Shown in pieces: positions 17,409-25,500 of a stretch of DNA of 42,538 nt. The position numbers and the translations under genes were made by a program. The notes beneath the pieces are model-generated. The model saw only the letters and a program-made list of their open reading frames with translations, did not search any database and was not told the origin of the DNA. Numbering within the stretch: position 1 is the stretch's first letter; every line of letters starts with the position of its first letter. The DNA comes from Candidatus Poribacteria bacterium (GTDB lineage Bacteria; Poribacteria; WGA-4E; WGA-3G): the NCBI GenBank assembly GCA_022826805.1, contig JAJDUH010000054.1:1-42538 (forward strand). The letters run 5' to 3'.

Positions 17409-18827
17409 ATGGCAACTTCTGAAAAGAACACAATAGAAGAACTCGAAATTAGCAAAGAGTACCAATACGGGTTCCACGACGATATTAAACCGACATTCAA
17501 GTCACGCAAAGGGTTGGACGAAAGCGTTATCAATGAAATGTGTGACATCAAAGGGGAACCGGATTGGATGCGCGAGTACCGACTCAACGCTTATCGGATT
17601 TTCAAGCAGAAACCGATGACAAAATGGGGCGGAGATCTGTCGCAACTCGATTTTGACGATATTTACTACTACGTCAAAGCCTCTGATCGAAGCGAACGCA
17701 GCTGGGACGATGTACCAGATGACATCAAGAAAACTTTCGATCGGCTTGGTATTCCTGAAGCGGAACGGAAGTTCCTCGCAGGTGTTGGCGCACAGTATGA
17801 CTCGGAAGTCGTCTATCACAACATCGTCGAAGAATTAGACAAAATCGGTGTTGTTTTCCTTGATACCGATACCGCTATCAAAGAATACCCGGATCTGGTG
17901 AAGAAATACTTTGGAACTATTATCCCATCTGCGGACAATCAGTTCGCCGCACTTAATAGTGCTGTCTGGAGTGGTGGAAGTTTCGTTTACGTCCCACCTG
18001 GCGTGAAGGTTGAATACCCTCTGCAAGCCTATTTCCGAATCAATAGCGAGAATATGGGGCAGTTTGAACGTACGCTCATCATCGCTGACGAAGGATCACA
18101 GGTCCACTATGTCGAAGGATGTACTGCTCCGACATACAGCAGCGAATCCCTTCACAGCGCTGTCGTTGAGATCGTTTGTATGAAAGGTTCTCGGGTACGT
18201 TACACAACTATCCAGAATTGGGCAAACAACGTATATAATCTCGTTACGAAGCGGGCTGTTGCTTACGAAGACTCACAGATGGAATGGGTGGACGGCAATC
18301 TCGGCAGTAAACTAACAATGAAGTATCCGAGTGTCTATATGATGGAACCAGGTGCGCGTGGCGACATTCTTTCAATCGCGTTCGCCAGCAAGGGCCAGCA
18401 CCAAGACGCGGGTGCAAAAGTCTATCACTGCGCACCAAATACTACTTCGCAGATAACCTCCAAAAGCATCAGCAAAGATGGGGGACGGTCGAGTTATCGC
18501 GGATGGGTCGATGTCGCTAAAGGTGCACAAGGATGCAAATCGCACGTCGTGTGTGATGCGCTCATCCTTGATAAGGACTCACGTTCAGATACCTACCCTG
18601 TCATTGAAATCGGTGAGAGTGACACCAACATTGAACACGAGGCGCGCGTCAGCAAGATTGGGGAAGAACAGCTCTTCTACTTGATGAGTCGTGGGCTTTC
18701 AGAAGAGGAAGCCTCAACCATGATCGTCAATGGGTTTATCGAACCTCTTGTGAAGGAACTCCCGATGGAATATGCTGTTGAAATGAACCGCCTTATTCAA
18801 CTTCAGATGGAAGGTTCAGTCGGTTAA
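17409..18827 (+). CDS. sufB: Fe-S cluster assembly scaffold SufB
   Basis: The 472-residue SufB subunit of SufBCD receives sulfur and builds nascent clusters. Recognisable stretches are VYHNIVEELDKIGVVF, FVYVPPGVKVEYPLQAYF, HYVEGCTAP and the C-terminal GCKSHVVCDALIL, whose cysteine corresponds to the cluster-assembly cysteine. NIEHEARVSKIGEEQLFYL follows. I place the start at 17409 because GGAGG lies just upstream and MATSEK begins the usual N-terminus; a longer frame back to 17289 overlaps sufC and is not credible. It is followed by a 60-bp gap with a hairpin repeat and then sufD. Confidence 0.97.
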   Translation: MATSEKNTIEELEISKEYQYGFHDDIKPTFKSRKGLDESVINEMCDIKGEPDWMREYRLNAYRIFKQKPMTKWGGDLSQLDFDDIYYYVKASDRSERSWDDVPDDIKKTFDRLGIPEAERKFLAGVGAQYDSEVVYHNIVEELDKIGVVFLDTDTAIKEYPDLVKKYFGTIIPSADNQFAALNSAVWSGGSFVYVPPGVKVEYPLQAYFRINSENMGQFERTLIIADEGSQVHYVEGCTAPTYSSESLHSAVVEIVCMKGSRVRYTTIQNWANNVYNLVTKRAVAYEDSQMEWVDGNLGSKLTMKYPSVYMMEPGARGDILSIAFASKGQHQDAGAKVYHCAPNTTSQITSKSISKDGGRSSYRGWVDVAKGAQGCKSHVVCDALILDKDSRSDTYPVIEIGESDTNIEHEARVSKIGEEQLFYLMSRGLSEEEASTMIVNGFIEPLVKELPMEYAVEMNRLIQLQMEGSVG

Positions 18828-18837
18828 TACGAGGCGT

Positions 18838-18870
18838 TGTAGGGCGGGGTTAATATGCCTCAGCCCTACA
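18838..18870. repeat. GTAGGG-type hairpin between sufB and sufD
   Basis: TGTAGGGC (18838-18845) and GCCCTACA (18863-18870) form a perfect 8-bp stem around a 17-base loop. It lies in the only sizeable gap between sufB and sufD, where it could affect mRNA stability. There is no T-tract, so termination is unlikely. Confidence 0.55.
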
Positions 18871-18888
18871 CCTCTAAAGGACAAAAAA

Positions 18889-20259
18889 TTGCAAAAAGGT
18901 CATTTTTCAAAAGAATTTCTCCAAAAAATAGCAGCAACTGAGCCAGCGTGGATGCGCGAGAAACGGCTGGAGGCTTATGCCCTTTACGAATCGTTACCAA
19001 TGCCTCATACGACTGAAGACGATGTGTGGCGACGCACCGTTGATATGCGTACCCAAGACTACTGGCGGCGAACCCGGCGACATCTCCGTGGCTTTGCACT
19101 CGAAAAATATAATCCTAATGCCCCGAGGAACGGTAAATCACCCGTAAAAGATATAGACAATAATAACAAAGAGACAGCCGGGGTCTTGGTTCAAGTTGAC
19201 GGGCAACTTCAACATACTTCTGACACTGAAACCTTGAAAAAAAAAGGCGTCTACTTTGCGGACCTTCACACTGCGCTGCAAGAACAACCGGAACTCCTTC
19301 GCACTTACTTCATGAGCAAAGCAGTAACGTTAGAAACGACGTTAAAAAGTGGAAACATCGCGCAACACAACAAGTTTGACGCACTCCACGGTGCTTTTTG
19401 GCAAGGTGGTTATCTGTTGCACATCCCTAAAGGGGTGAAGGTTGCAGTACCACTGCGGGTCCACATCCAGATGTCCGAAGCGGAGCAAGCCGATCTGTCT
19501 CATACGCTTATCATCGCCGAAGAGGGTAGTGAAGTTGTAATTTTGGAGGACAATTTATCTACTAACTCAGAAGGGGATGGCTTACACAACGGCGCGGTGG
19601 AAATTTTCGCAGGACAGAATTCAAACTTGACCTACGTGCAAGTTCAACGTTGGAATCGACATGTTTGGAACTTCGCCTCGCACCGTGCCATAGTCGCCAG
19701 AGATGCTCAACTCTGCTGGGTAACTGCTACGTTCGGTAGCAGGCTTAGCAAGATAAACCAAGCGGTTGTCATGGAGGGTGCTGGATGCAATGCACAAATG
19801 TTGGGATTGGCTTTCACTGACACTCGTCAACATTTAGATGTTAGTACCGCACAAGAACATGTTTCACCGCATACTTTCAGCGACCTTCTTTATAGAACTG
19901 TCTTAAAAGACAGGGCACAGACCGCCTGGGGCGGGAACATTTACGTTTACCCATCGGCGAATTATACCGATGCTTACCAGAAGAATGATAATCTGCTACT
20001 GAGCGAGCGTGCACATGCCGATACTTTGCCCGGTTTGGAAATCCAGGCACATGAGGTGCGTTGTACACATGGCGCGACCGCTGGAAAGATTGATGCCGAC
20101 CAAGTTTTCTATTTAATGAGCCGCGGTCTGCCTTACGCACAAGCTGAAAAACTAATTGTTGACGGATTTTTTGCACCCGTCATGGAACGTATCCCATTAG
20201 AATCCGTTCGAGATGAACTGCGTACGTCTGTTACGCGCAAGCTTACAGGCACATCGTAG
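18889..20259 (+). CDS. sufD: Fe-S cluster assembly protein SufD
   Basis: The 456-residue SufD partners SufB in the scaffold complex. Diagnostic features are GGYLLHIPKGVKVAVPLRVH in the beta-helix core and the C-terminal HEVRCTHGATAGKID with VFYLMSRGLP. The histidine in CTHGAT is the conserved SufD residue at the SufB interface. The start codon is TTG at 18889, with AAAGGA eight bases ahead. No ATG near the expected N-terminus exists, so the TTG start looks real and may tune SufD level relative to SufB. It follows sufB after a hairpin repeat. Confidence 0.95.
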   Translation: MQKGHFSKEFLQKIAATEPAWMREKRLEAYALYESLPMPHTTEDDVWRRTVDMRTQDYWRRTRRHLRGFALEKYNPNAPRNGKSPVKDIDNNNKETAGVLVQVDGQLQHTSDTETLKKKGVYFADLHTALQEQPELLRTYFMSKAVTLETTLKSGNIAQHNKFDALHGAFWQGGYLLHIPKGVKVAVPLRVHIQMSEAEQADLSHTLIIAEEGSEVVILEDNLSTNSEGDGLHNGAVEIFAGQNSNLTYVQVQRWNRHVWNFASHRAIVARDAQLCWVTATFGSRLSKINQAVVMEGAGCNAQMLGLAFTDTRQHLDVSTAQEHVSPHTFSDLLYRTVLKDRAQTAWGGNIYVYPSANYTDAYQKNDNLLLSERAHADTLPGLEIQAHEVRCTHGATAGKIDADQVFYLMSRGLPYAQAEKLIVDGFFAPVMERIPLESVRDELRTSVTRKLTGTS

Positions 20260-20359
20260 AAGAATAGATTTCACGGCGCAGCCTTTTAAGGTAAAGCCAC
20301 CAGTTTCTATAAGTGTGTTCCGCAGAGCACACCTAATCAAAACAAAGGAGCAATCCACA

Positions 20360-20701
20360 ATGAGTCAACCGAAGATTATCGCTTATATGAAGCCTGTCTG
20401 TGGTTGGAGCAATGGTGTCCGTGCCATCTTCGCCAAATACGGTCTGGAGTATGAAGACAAAGATATCATCAACAACGCAGACAACTATCGTGAAATGGTC
20501 CAGAAGACGCGGCAACCGTATCAACCGTGTGTCCAGATTGACGATATAATACTTGCTGACGTCAGTGGCGATGAAGTGGAACATTATTTAGTTTCAGAGG
20601 GTATTGTCCAATCCAATGATGCTGAAACCGATGTCCCGACAGACCAAGCATGTGAAGACCACGGCCCGTCTGCTGTCAATATTGGTTTCCCCAGCAGATA
20701 G
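20360..20701 (+). CDS. Monothiol-type glutaredoxin (CGWS)
   Basis: This 113-residue thioredoxin-fold protein has the active site C14-G-W-S at the usual place, a variant of the CGFS motif of monothiol glutaredoxins that carry 2Fe-2S clusters. The cis-proline region is QPYQPC, with a second cysteine at 57, where classical glutaredoxins have TVPQ. A 25-residue acidic tail follows the fold. Position inside the Suf cluster supports a cluster carrier or sulfur-relay role over general disulfide reduction. The ATG at 20360 has AAAGGAG nine bases upstream; a longer frame back to 20213 overlaps sufD and is rejected. Confidence 0.85.
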   Translation: MSQPKIIAYMKPVCGWSNGVRAIFAKYGLEYEDKDIINNADNYREMVQKTRQPYQPCVQIDDIILADVSGDEVEHYLVSEGIVQSNDAETDVPTDQACEDHGPSAVNIGFPSR

Positions 20702-20791
20702 TGCTATTCCGTAAGCCTCCGAGTGTGGGCGCGTAGGCAGTCGCATCGCGTCCACAGCGAGGTTACACTACAGCACAGAATGAGACACAAA

Positions 20792-22036
20792 ATGGATACT
20801 CCTCAATTTCGTCCACTTGATGTAGAAGCCATCCGCGACGATTTCCCGATCTTCGCGACGACACCGTCCTTGGCTTTTCTAGATAATGCCGCGTCAACGC
20901 AGACACCGCGTCCGGTTGTCGAAGCGATGGATGCCTATTACGATACGTATCGCTCCAATATTCATCGCGGTATTTATCGCATTTCAGAAGAGGCAACGGA
21001 ACAGTATGAACGTGCGCGAGAAAAGGTTGCACAACTGATCAACGCACCACGCACGCGCCAAGTCATTTTCACGCGAAATACAACAGAATCCATCAACCTT
21101 GTTGCTTATAGTTGGGGAAGCGCGAATATTTGTGAAGGCGATGAAATTGTGCTCACTATTATGGAGCACCACAGCAATCTCGTGCCTTGGCAGCTTCTCG
21201 CACAGCGTACTGGTGCAACGCTCCGATTCCTTGAAATAACCGACCAGGGGTTACTCGACTTCACACAACTTCGCGATCTGCTGACCGACAAAACAAAACT
21301 CGTTGCTATCGGACACGTTTCTAATGTCCTCGGTAGTATCAATCCGATTCAATCCATCATTGTAGAGGCGCACGCCGTTGGAGCGAAAGTCGTTGTCGAT
21401 GCAGCACAATCGGTACCACACTTCCAAGTTGACGTTCAGCAACTTGACTGCGATTTTCTCGCGTTTTCAGGACATAAAATGTGCGGTCCGACAGGCATCG
21501 GTGTCTTATACGGCAAATCGGAATTGCTTGAGGAGATGCCCCCTTTCCTTGGTGGTGGTTCAATGATTCGGAGCGTTGAACGCGATGTATCAAGTTATGC
21601 GGAACCGCCCGCTAAGTTCGAGGCGGGTACGCCAAGCATCGCTGAAGCCATCGGCCTCGGACACGCCGTTGACTATATCACACAAGCAAATTTAGCAGCA
21701 CTTCAGATCCACGAACAAGAACTCCTAAAATACGCACACCATCGTTTAGAAGAAATCGAAGGTATCACGATCTATGGACCAGCACCGCATCAGAAAGCAG
21801 GCGCCATTTCCTTTAACATGGAAGGCATTCATCCGCATGATGTTGCTGGAATTTTAGACACACACGGTATTGCTGTGCGTGCTGGACACCACTGCGCACA
21901 ACCGCTCATGAAAAGATTAGATGTCATAGCGACCGTCCGTGCCAGTTTTTACCTTTACAACACGATTGAAGATGTGGACCGCTTATATGAAGGGCTTTGC
22001 AGAGCACAGAAACTCATGACCCGGAGAAGACAATGA
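20792..22036 (+). CDS. sufS: Cysteine desulfurase SufS
   Basis: This 414-residue PLP enzyme of the group II (SufS/CsdA) desulfurases takes sulfur from cysteine for cluster assembly. The Schiff-base lysine is K229 in FSGHKMCGPTGIGVLYG. The persulfide cysteine is C368 in VRAGHHCAQPLM. EHHSNLVPW and VDAAQSVPH are family landmarks. The start is uncertain between ATG 20780 and ATG 20792, and no strong ribosome site decides it. The stop overlaps the sufU start (ATGA), typical of SufS-SufU pairs in which SufU accepts the persulfide. Confidence 0.95.
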   Translation: MDTPQFRPLDVEAIRDDFPIFATTPSLAFLDNAASTQTPRPVVEAMDAYYDTYRSNIHRGIYRISEEATEQYERAREKVAQLINAPRTRQVIFTRNTTESINLVAYSWGSANICEGDEIVLTIMEHHSNLVPWQLLAQRTGATLRFLEITDQGLLDFTQLRDLLTDKTKLVAIGHVSNVLGSINPIQSIIVEAHAVGAKVVVDAAQSVPHFQVDVQQLDCDFLAFSGHKMCGPTGIGVLYGKSELLEEMPPFLGGGSMIRSVERDVSSYAEPPAKFEAGTPSIAEAIGLGHAVDYITQANLAALQIHEQELLKYAHHRLEEIEGITIYGPAPHQKAGAISFNMEGIHPHDVAGILDTHGIAVRAGHHCAQPLMKRLDVIATVRASFYLYNTIEDVDRLYEGLCRAQKLMTRRRQ

Positions 22037-22422
22037 ACATATATCAGGAAGAGCTGCTTGACCATTACGAAAATCCAAGCAACTATGGAACGTTACCGAA
22101 CCCTGATATTTCACACGAAGAAGACAATGTGCTTTGTGGAGACAGGATTCGCATTGACCTCATGGTTGAAGACGATACCATCACAGAGGTTCGTTTTTGT
22201 GGTCACGGTTGCACCATCAGTCAAGCCGCTGCCTCTATGCTGACTGAGGAAATCGAAGGCAAAACCCTTACCGAAGTCAAAAAACTCTCGAAAGACGACA
22301 TTTTGGACATGATTGGTATCCCTTTGGGACCTGTTCGTCTCAAATGTGCCTTATTGGCACTTAAAGTCCTCAAAGCCGGTGCTTACGGTATCACCAGTTG
22401 GCCCGGTGAAGAAGATGATTAG
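22033..22422 (+). CDS. sufU: SufU-type Fe-S/sulfur-transfer protein
   Basis: The 129-residue IscU/SufU-fold protein has C35-G-D37, C60 in GHGCTIS and C105 in RLKCALLAL, the conserved ligands of the zinc or cluster site. The insert between the second and third ligands and the pairing with SufS favour SufU over IscU. SufU accepts persulfide sulfur from SufS. The ATG at 22033 overlaps the sufS TGA by four bases, so translation is coupled. A longer frame from 21997 lies inside sufS and is rejected. C56 next to C60 is an extra cysteine. Confidence 0.93.
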   Translation: MNIYQEELLDHYENPSNYGTLPNPDISHEEDNVLCGDRIRIDLMVEDDTITEVRFCGHGCTISQAAASMLTEEIEGKTLTEVKKLSKDDILDMIGIPLGPVRLKCALLALKVLKAGAYGITSWPGEEDD

Positions 22423-22480
22423 CAGCAAGAACCATTTTGTTTTCCTATAGTTCGCTACCCTCACTTGGAAAAAGGAAATT

Positions 22481-22792
22481 ATGTCAGAATTCTATAAAGT
22501 TGCGAAAGTTAGTGAAGTTCCACCTGGCACTAAAAAGTTGGTCGAGGTGGATTTTGTTCCGGTGCTACTCTTCAACGTTCAAGGTGAGTTCTACGCTATG
22601 GAAGACGTTTGCACACACGATGGGGGTCCCTTAGGCGAAGGTTGGTTCAGTGGCGACGAGATAGAATGCCCACGACACGGTGCGCGCTTCTGCGTGAAAA
22701 CCGGAGAACCACTCTGTATGCCTGCTGTCGAAGCTGTTGAATGTTACACCGTCAAACTTGAGGATGATGACATCTTAATCAGCGTTGATTAA
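22481..22792 (+). CDS. Rieske-type 2Fe-2S ferredoxin
   Basis: This 103-residue soluble Rieske protein has the two ligand boxes C44-T-H46 and C63-P-R-H66, with the spacing of NirD/biphenyl-dioxygenase-type ferredoxins. There is no membrane anchor, so it is a cytosolic electron carrier. Small Rieske proteins are frequent in suf operons of several phyla, where they may supply electrons for cluster assembly, though that role is inferred. An AGGA site precedes the ATG. Confidence 0.92.
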   Translation: MSEFYKVAKVSEVPPGTKKLVEVDFVPVLLFNVQGEFYAMEDVCTHDGGPLGEGWFSGDEIECPRHGARFCVKTGEPLCMPAVEAVECYTVKLEDDDILISVD

Positions 22793-22842
22793 TAGCAGAA
22801 TCCCTTGTGCTTCGTAATCTGTGTTTATAGGAGGAAATTTAG

Positions 22843-23145
22843 ATGGTATCAGAAGAATCTGTCTTAGAGACTATTAAAGAAAATATTATCGACCCAGAAA
22901 TCGGTATCAACATCGTTGACATGGGTCTTATCTACGGCGTGGACATCAACGACACAACCGTTGATATTACCATGACTCTAACAAGTCCCGGATGTCCCGC
23001 TGGCGGTCAGATTGTCAACGGCACGCAACACGTTACACAACAAATGGACGGAGTTGAGGAAGTCAACGTTAGTGTCGTCTGGGACCCGCGTTGGACTATG
23101 GAAATGATGACTGAAGACGCCAAGGACGAACTCGGTATCTTCTAA
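22843..23145 (+). CDS. sufT: SufT-like DUF59 (MIP18-family) protein
   Basis: The 100-residue DUF59 protein carries the signatures D18-P-E-I in IIDPEIGINIVDMGLIY and TLTSPGCP with C51. These mark SufT/PaaD/MIP18 proteins that help Fe-S maturation and transfer to apoproteins. A GGAGG site is well placed. It is followed after 27 bp by a DUF971 gene; DUF59 and DUF971 flank the ATPase domain in plastid HCF101, so the adjacency has functional meaning. Confidence 0.9.
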   Translation: MVSEESVLETIKENIIDPEIGINIVDMGLIYGVDINDTTVDITMTLTSPGCPAGGQIVNGTQHVTQQMDGVEEVNVSVVWDPRWTMEMMTEDAKDELGIF

Positions 23146-23172
23146 CCCGATTTGTTCCCTTTATCAATCCCC

Positions 23173-23538
23173 ATGCGGAACGATACAAAAAGTCCGAAAC
23201 TCCTTAAGAAACATCCGAAGGCATTCCAAATAGAATGGAAAGACGGGCACTCCAGTTGGTATCCATATACCTATCTCCGGCAGATGTGTCCGTGCGCTGA
23301 ATGCGCGATTATCCGGCACAAAGGCAGGGATGTTCACTCCCTCTTTTCACCCCAAGGCGACGGAGATATAACGCTAATTGAGGTTTCGGACGATATTCAA
23401 CCTCTTGATATCCAGTTGGTCGGTCGCTATGCACTCCAGTTTAGTTGGAATGATGGGCACGACACCGGTATCTATCCTTTTGAAGTCCTGCGCGAGATCT
23501 GTCCGGGTCCAGAATGCGCGCCGCCGAATGTAGAGTAA
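23173..23538 (+). CDS. DUF971 protein
   Basis: The 121-residue product is a DUF971 domain (the N-terminal fold of gamma-butyrobetaine hydroxylase). It consists of two similar halves. The first has FQIEWKDGHSSWYPYTYLR with C-P-C-A-E-C; the second has LQFSWNDGHDTGIYPFEVLR with C-P-G-P-E-C. The domain occurs at the C-terminus of HCF101-type Fe-S transfer proteins, so a role with SufT is plausible. The ATG at 23173 lacks a good ribosome site; a TTG at 23152, seven bases after sufT, is an alternative. Confidence 0.85.
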   Translation: MRNDTKSPKLLKKHPKAFQIEWKDGHSSWYPYTYLRQMCPCAECAIIRHKGRDVHSLFSPQGDGDITLIEVSDDIQPLDIQLVGRYALQFSWNDGHDTGIYPFEVLREICPGPECAPPNVE

Positions 23539-23600
23539 GAAGAAAGTGCTCCTTAATCTCTCAATTTCCACCTATCCAGCCAGAGAAAGAAAACAGAGTA

Positions 23601-23930
23601 ATGCAGATGAATATCCTTGAAATCTCGCCACAAGAATTGAAACAGAAATTGGATACAGACGCCTCCGTATTACTGCTTGATGTCCGAGAACAGAGCGAAT
23701 ACGATCTTGTGCATCTCGAAGGTGCGCAGCTAATACCTCTCAATACCTTGCCAAATCACATAGACAACCTCCCAACAGACCAAGAGATTGTTGTCTACTG
23801 CCATCACGGGCAGCGGAGTCTCTATGCCACCGCCTACCTGCACCAAAACGGGTTCCATGATGCCAAAAATCTCGCAGGCGGTATCGATCAGTGGGCAGCC
23901 GAAATTGATCCAACCCTAAGGAGATATTAA
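23601..23930 (+). CDS. Single-domain rhodanese sulfurtransferase
   Basis: The 109-residue rhodanese domain has LLLDVREQSEYDLVHLEGA and the active-site loop VVYC67HHGQRS. C67 would carry a persulfide. Location at the end of the Suf cluster suggests sulfur delivery or detoxification linked to SufS, but the acceptor is unknown. Two ATGs (23601 and 23607) compete; an upstream frame from 23514 overlaps the DUF971 gene and is unlikely. The zinc-ribbon gene begins 14 bases after its stop. Confidence 0.9.
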   Translation: MQMNILEISPQELKQKLDTDASVLLLDVREQSEYDLVHLEGAQLIPLNTLPNHIDNLPTDQEIVVYCHHGQRSLYATAYLHQNGFHDAKNLAGGIDQWAAEIDPTLRRY

Positions 23931-23944
23931 AAAGGAGAACTCAC

Positions 23945-24118
23945 ATGATTGTTGAATTTGAAAACCGCTCCGGTGAAATAGAACAGGCTGACATGGAAAT
24001 TGACGAACCGTGTCCGATTTGTTGTGGCATGCTTTTCCCGCTTGTCGAGTCCAAAGAGGATAGCGGATATCGCTGCAGCAGCTGCGGACTTGTCTATCTC
24101 CCTGTAGAAGAGGAATAG
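23945..24118 (+). CDS. Small zinc-ribbon protein
   Basis: The 57-residue protein has two CxxC knuckles, C23-P-I-C26 (followed by C27) and C44-S-S-C47, 18 residues apart, in an acidic context. This is a zinc-ribbon fold of rubredoxin-like size. AAGGAG lies eight bases before the ATG and the preceding rhodanese gene ends 14 bases earlier, so it is the last gene of the Suf transcript. It might bind zinc or be a small Fe-S or rubredoxin-like client; nothing identifies its partner. Confidence 0.75.
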   Translation: MIVEFENRSGEIEQADMEIDEPCPICCGMLFPLVESKEDSGYRCSSCGLVYLPVEEE

Positions 24119-24239
24119 AGGATAGCCATTAGCAATTAGGTTGTTCGCAACGCTCACTTTCAGCCATTAGTAACTCGTCTGTGGGATTACAAGCGTTTCT
24201 GATTGTTACACGCCTCATTGACTGCTGATCGCCACTCTA

Positions 24240-25325
24240 TTATTTAATCTCCCGAAAATTTGGGACATCTACTGGTGTTCCACCGCTTGCGATCGACTGC
24301 TCTGAAACCAAGCCCGGCACGGTGAAATCCATCGTCGTATAAACATCAAGCGGCGGTGGTGTATCGGTAAGAATACTATCAACAAAATCGCGCACTTTGA
24401 AATACTCACCGAGGTCTCCCGCATTCGCAGACTCAGCAGGCGGATTTTTCCATCGTTCCGGCAAACAGTCTTCAAATTGCGAGAGGGGTCTCCACTGTTC
24501 AGTTACCGAGAATTCATCCAGCCAAATCTTCGGTGCAGCGTTAAGCCCACGCGAACTTTCATAGCACCCTTTTGTCCCTTGTAAACTGAAATAAGAATTC
24601 GCAGGACGATTCGAGAGCATATCAATCCGAATCTTAATTAACCCACCGCAATCGGTCTTACAGAGCATCATCACGGTATCTTCCATCGCATGCTCCGGAT
24701 CGGTGTTAACGCCGGTCCCAAGGCAACAGACACTCACCACACGTCCACCAAACCACTGAAGCACTGGACCGAGACTATGTGTCGCATAATTGCACCGATT
24801 AATGCCAACCTGCCAGTAGTAACGCCACGTCGGATTGCCAGTCGTATCGTGATGGAGCGATTTAACGTTGTGCAGGTATTCGCCTTCTCCGAAGTAGACA
24901 TCACCGAACATGCCTGCCTCCACCATGCTGCGGATGAGTACATTTGACTTGGAATAGCACGTATTCTCAGCCATCGTGTATTTAGCAGATGCCTTCCGAA
25001 CCGCCCGCACCAAGTCGTAACACTCCTCTAATTTAACAGCGGCAGTCACCTCACTAATGACGTGCTTCCCCGCTTCTAAGGCTTCAATTGACTGTGGCAC
25101 GTGCAGATTCTCAGGTGTAGCGAGGACAACGAGATCTACTGCATCCAGCATCGCTCCATAGTCTGTAAACTTCTGGGGAATATCAAACCGTTCAGCAACA
25201 TTCTGAAGGGTTTCCTCATTGATGTCACAAACCGCTGTCACATCGGTTTCCGCTATCGCCTTAAAAGGTGCCATGTAGGAACTCCCTCGATGCGCCCCAA
25301 CGATTCCAATTTTCAATTTTGCCAT
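24240..25325 (-). CDS. Gfo/Idh/MocA family oxidoreductase (third copy)
   Basis: This 361-residue oxidoreductase begins MAKLKIGIVGAHRGSSY, a Rossmann entry with a variant glycine pattern. The usual EKP is replaced by E-V-T in HVISEVTAAV, so the family lysine is absent at that place. This is a known sub-group feature and the chemistry may be altered. The histidine-rich SLHHDTTGNPTWRYYWQVG lies in the substrate domain. The ATG at 25325 is chosen because AGGAGG lies nine bases upstream; the longer frame to 25373 lacks support. It converges with the Suf cluster. Confidence 0.88.
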   Translation of the reverse strand: MAKLKIGIVGAHRGSSYMAPFKAIAETDVTAVCDINEETLQNVAERFDIPQKFTDYGAMLDAVDLVVLATPENLHVPQSIEALEAGKHVISEVTAAVKLEECYDLVRAVRKASAKYTMAENTCYSKSNVLIRSMVEAGMFGDVYFGEGEYLHNVKSLHHDTTGNPTWRYYWQVGINRCNYATHSLGPVLQWFGGRVVSVCCLGTGVNTDPEHAMEDTVMMLCKTDCGGLIKIRIDMLSNRPANSYFSLQGTKGCYESSRGLNAAPKIWLDEFSVTEQWRPLSQFEDCLPERWKNPPAESANAGDLGEYFKVRDFVDSILTDTPPPLDVYTTMDFTVPGLVSEQSIASGGTPVDVPNFREIK

Positions 25326-25404
25326 TGCATATTGCCTCCTAAATATAGGAATAGCATAACATAAGGCGCGCAATTTATCACCAAAATTTGCATTCTTTTT
25401 CCAC

Positions 25405-25434
25405 TTGAAAAACTTATGCTAAACATGCTAAAAT
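25405..25434 (+). promoter_or_regulatory. Candidate promoter for the restriction-modification genes
   Basis: TTGAAA at 25405-25410, 18 bases, then TAAAAT at 25429-25434, upstream of the methyltransferase. The match is reasonable but not perfect. No C-protein box or controller gene is seen. Confidence 0.4.
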
Positions 25435-25500
25435 GTCGTAAGAAATTTGGTATCAATAAATCTTATGTTTTTTCATCAAAGTTAGATTAGGGAGCTTGGT

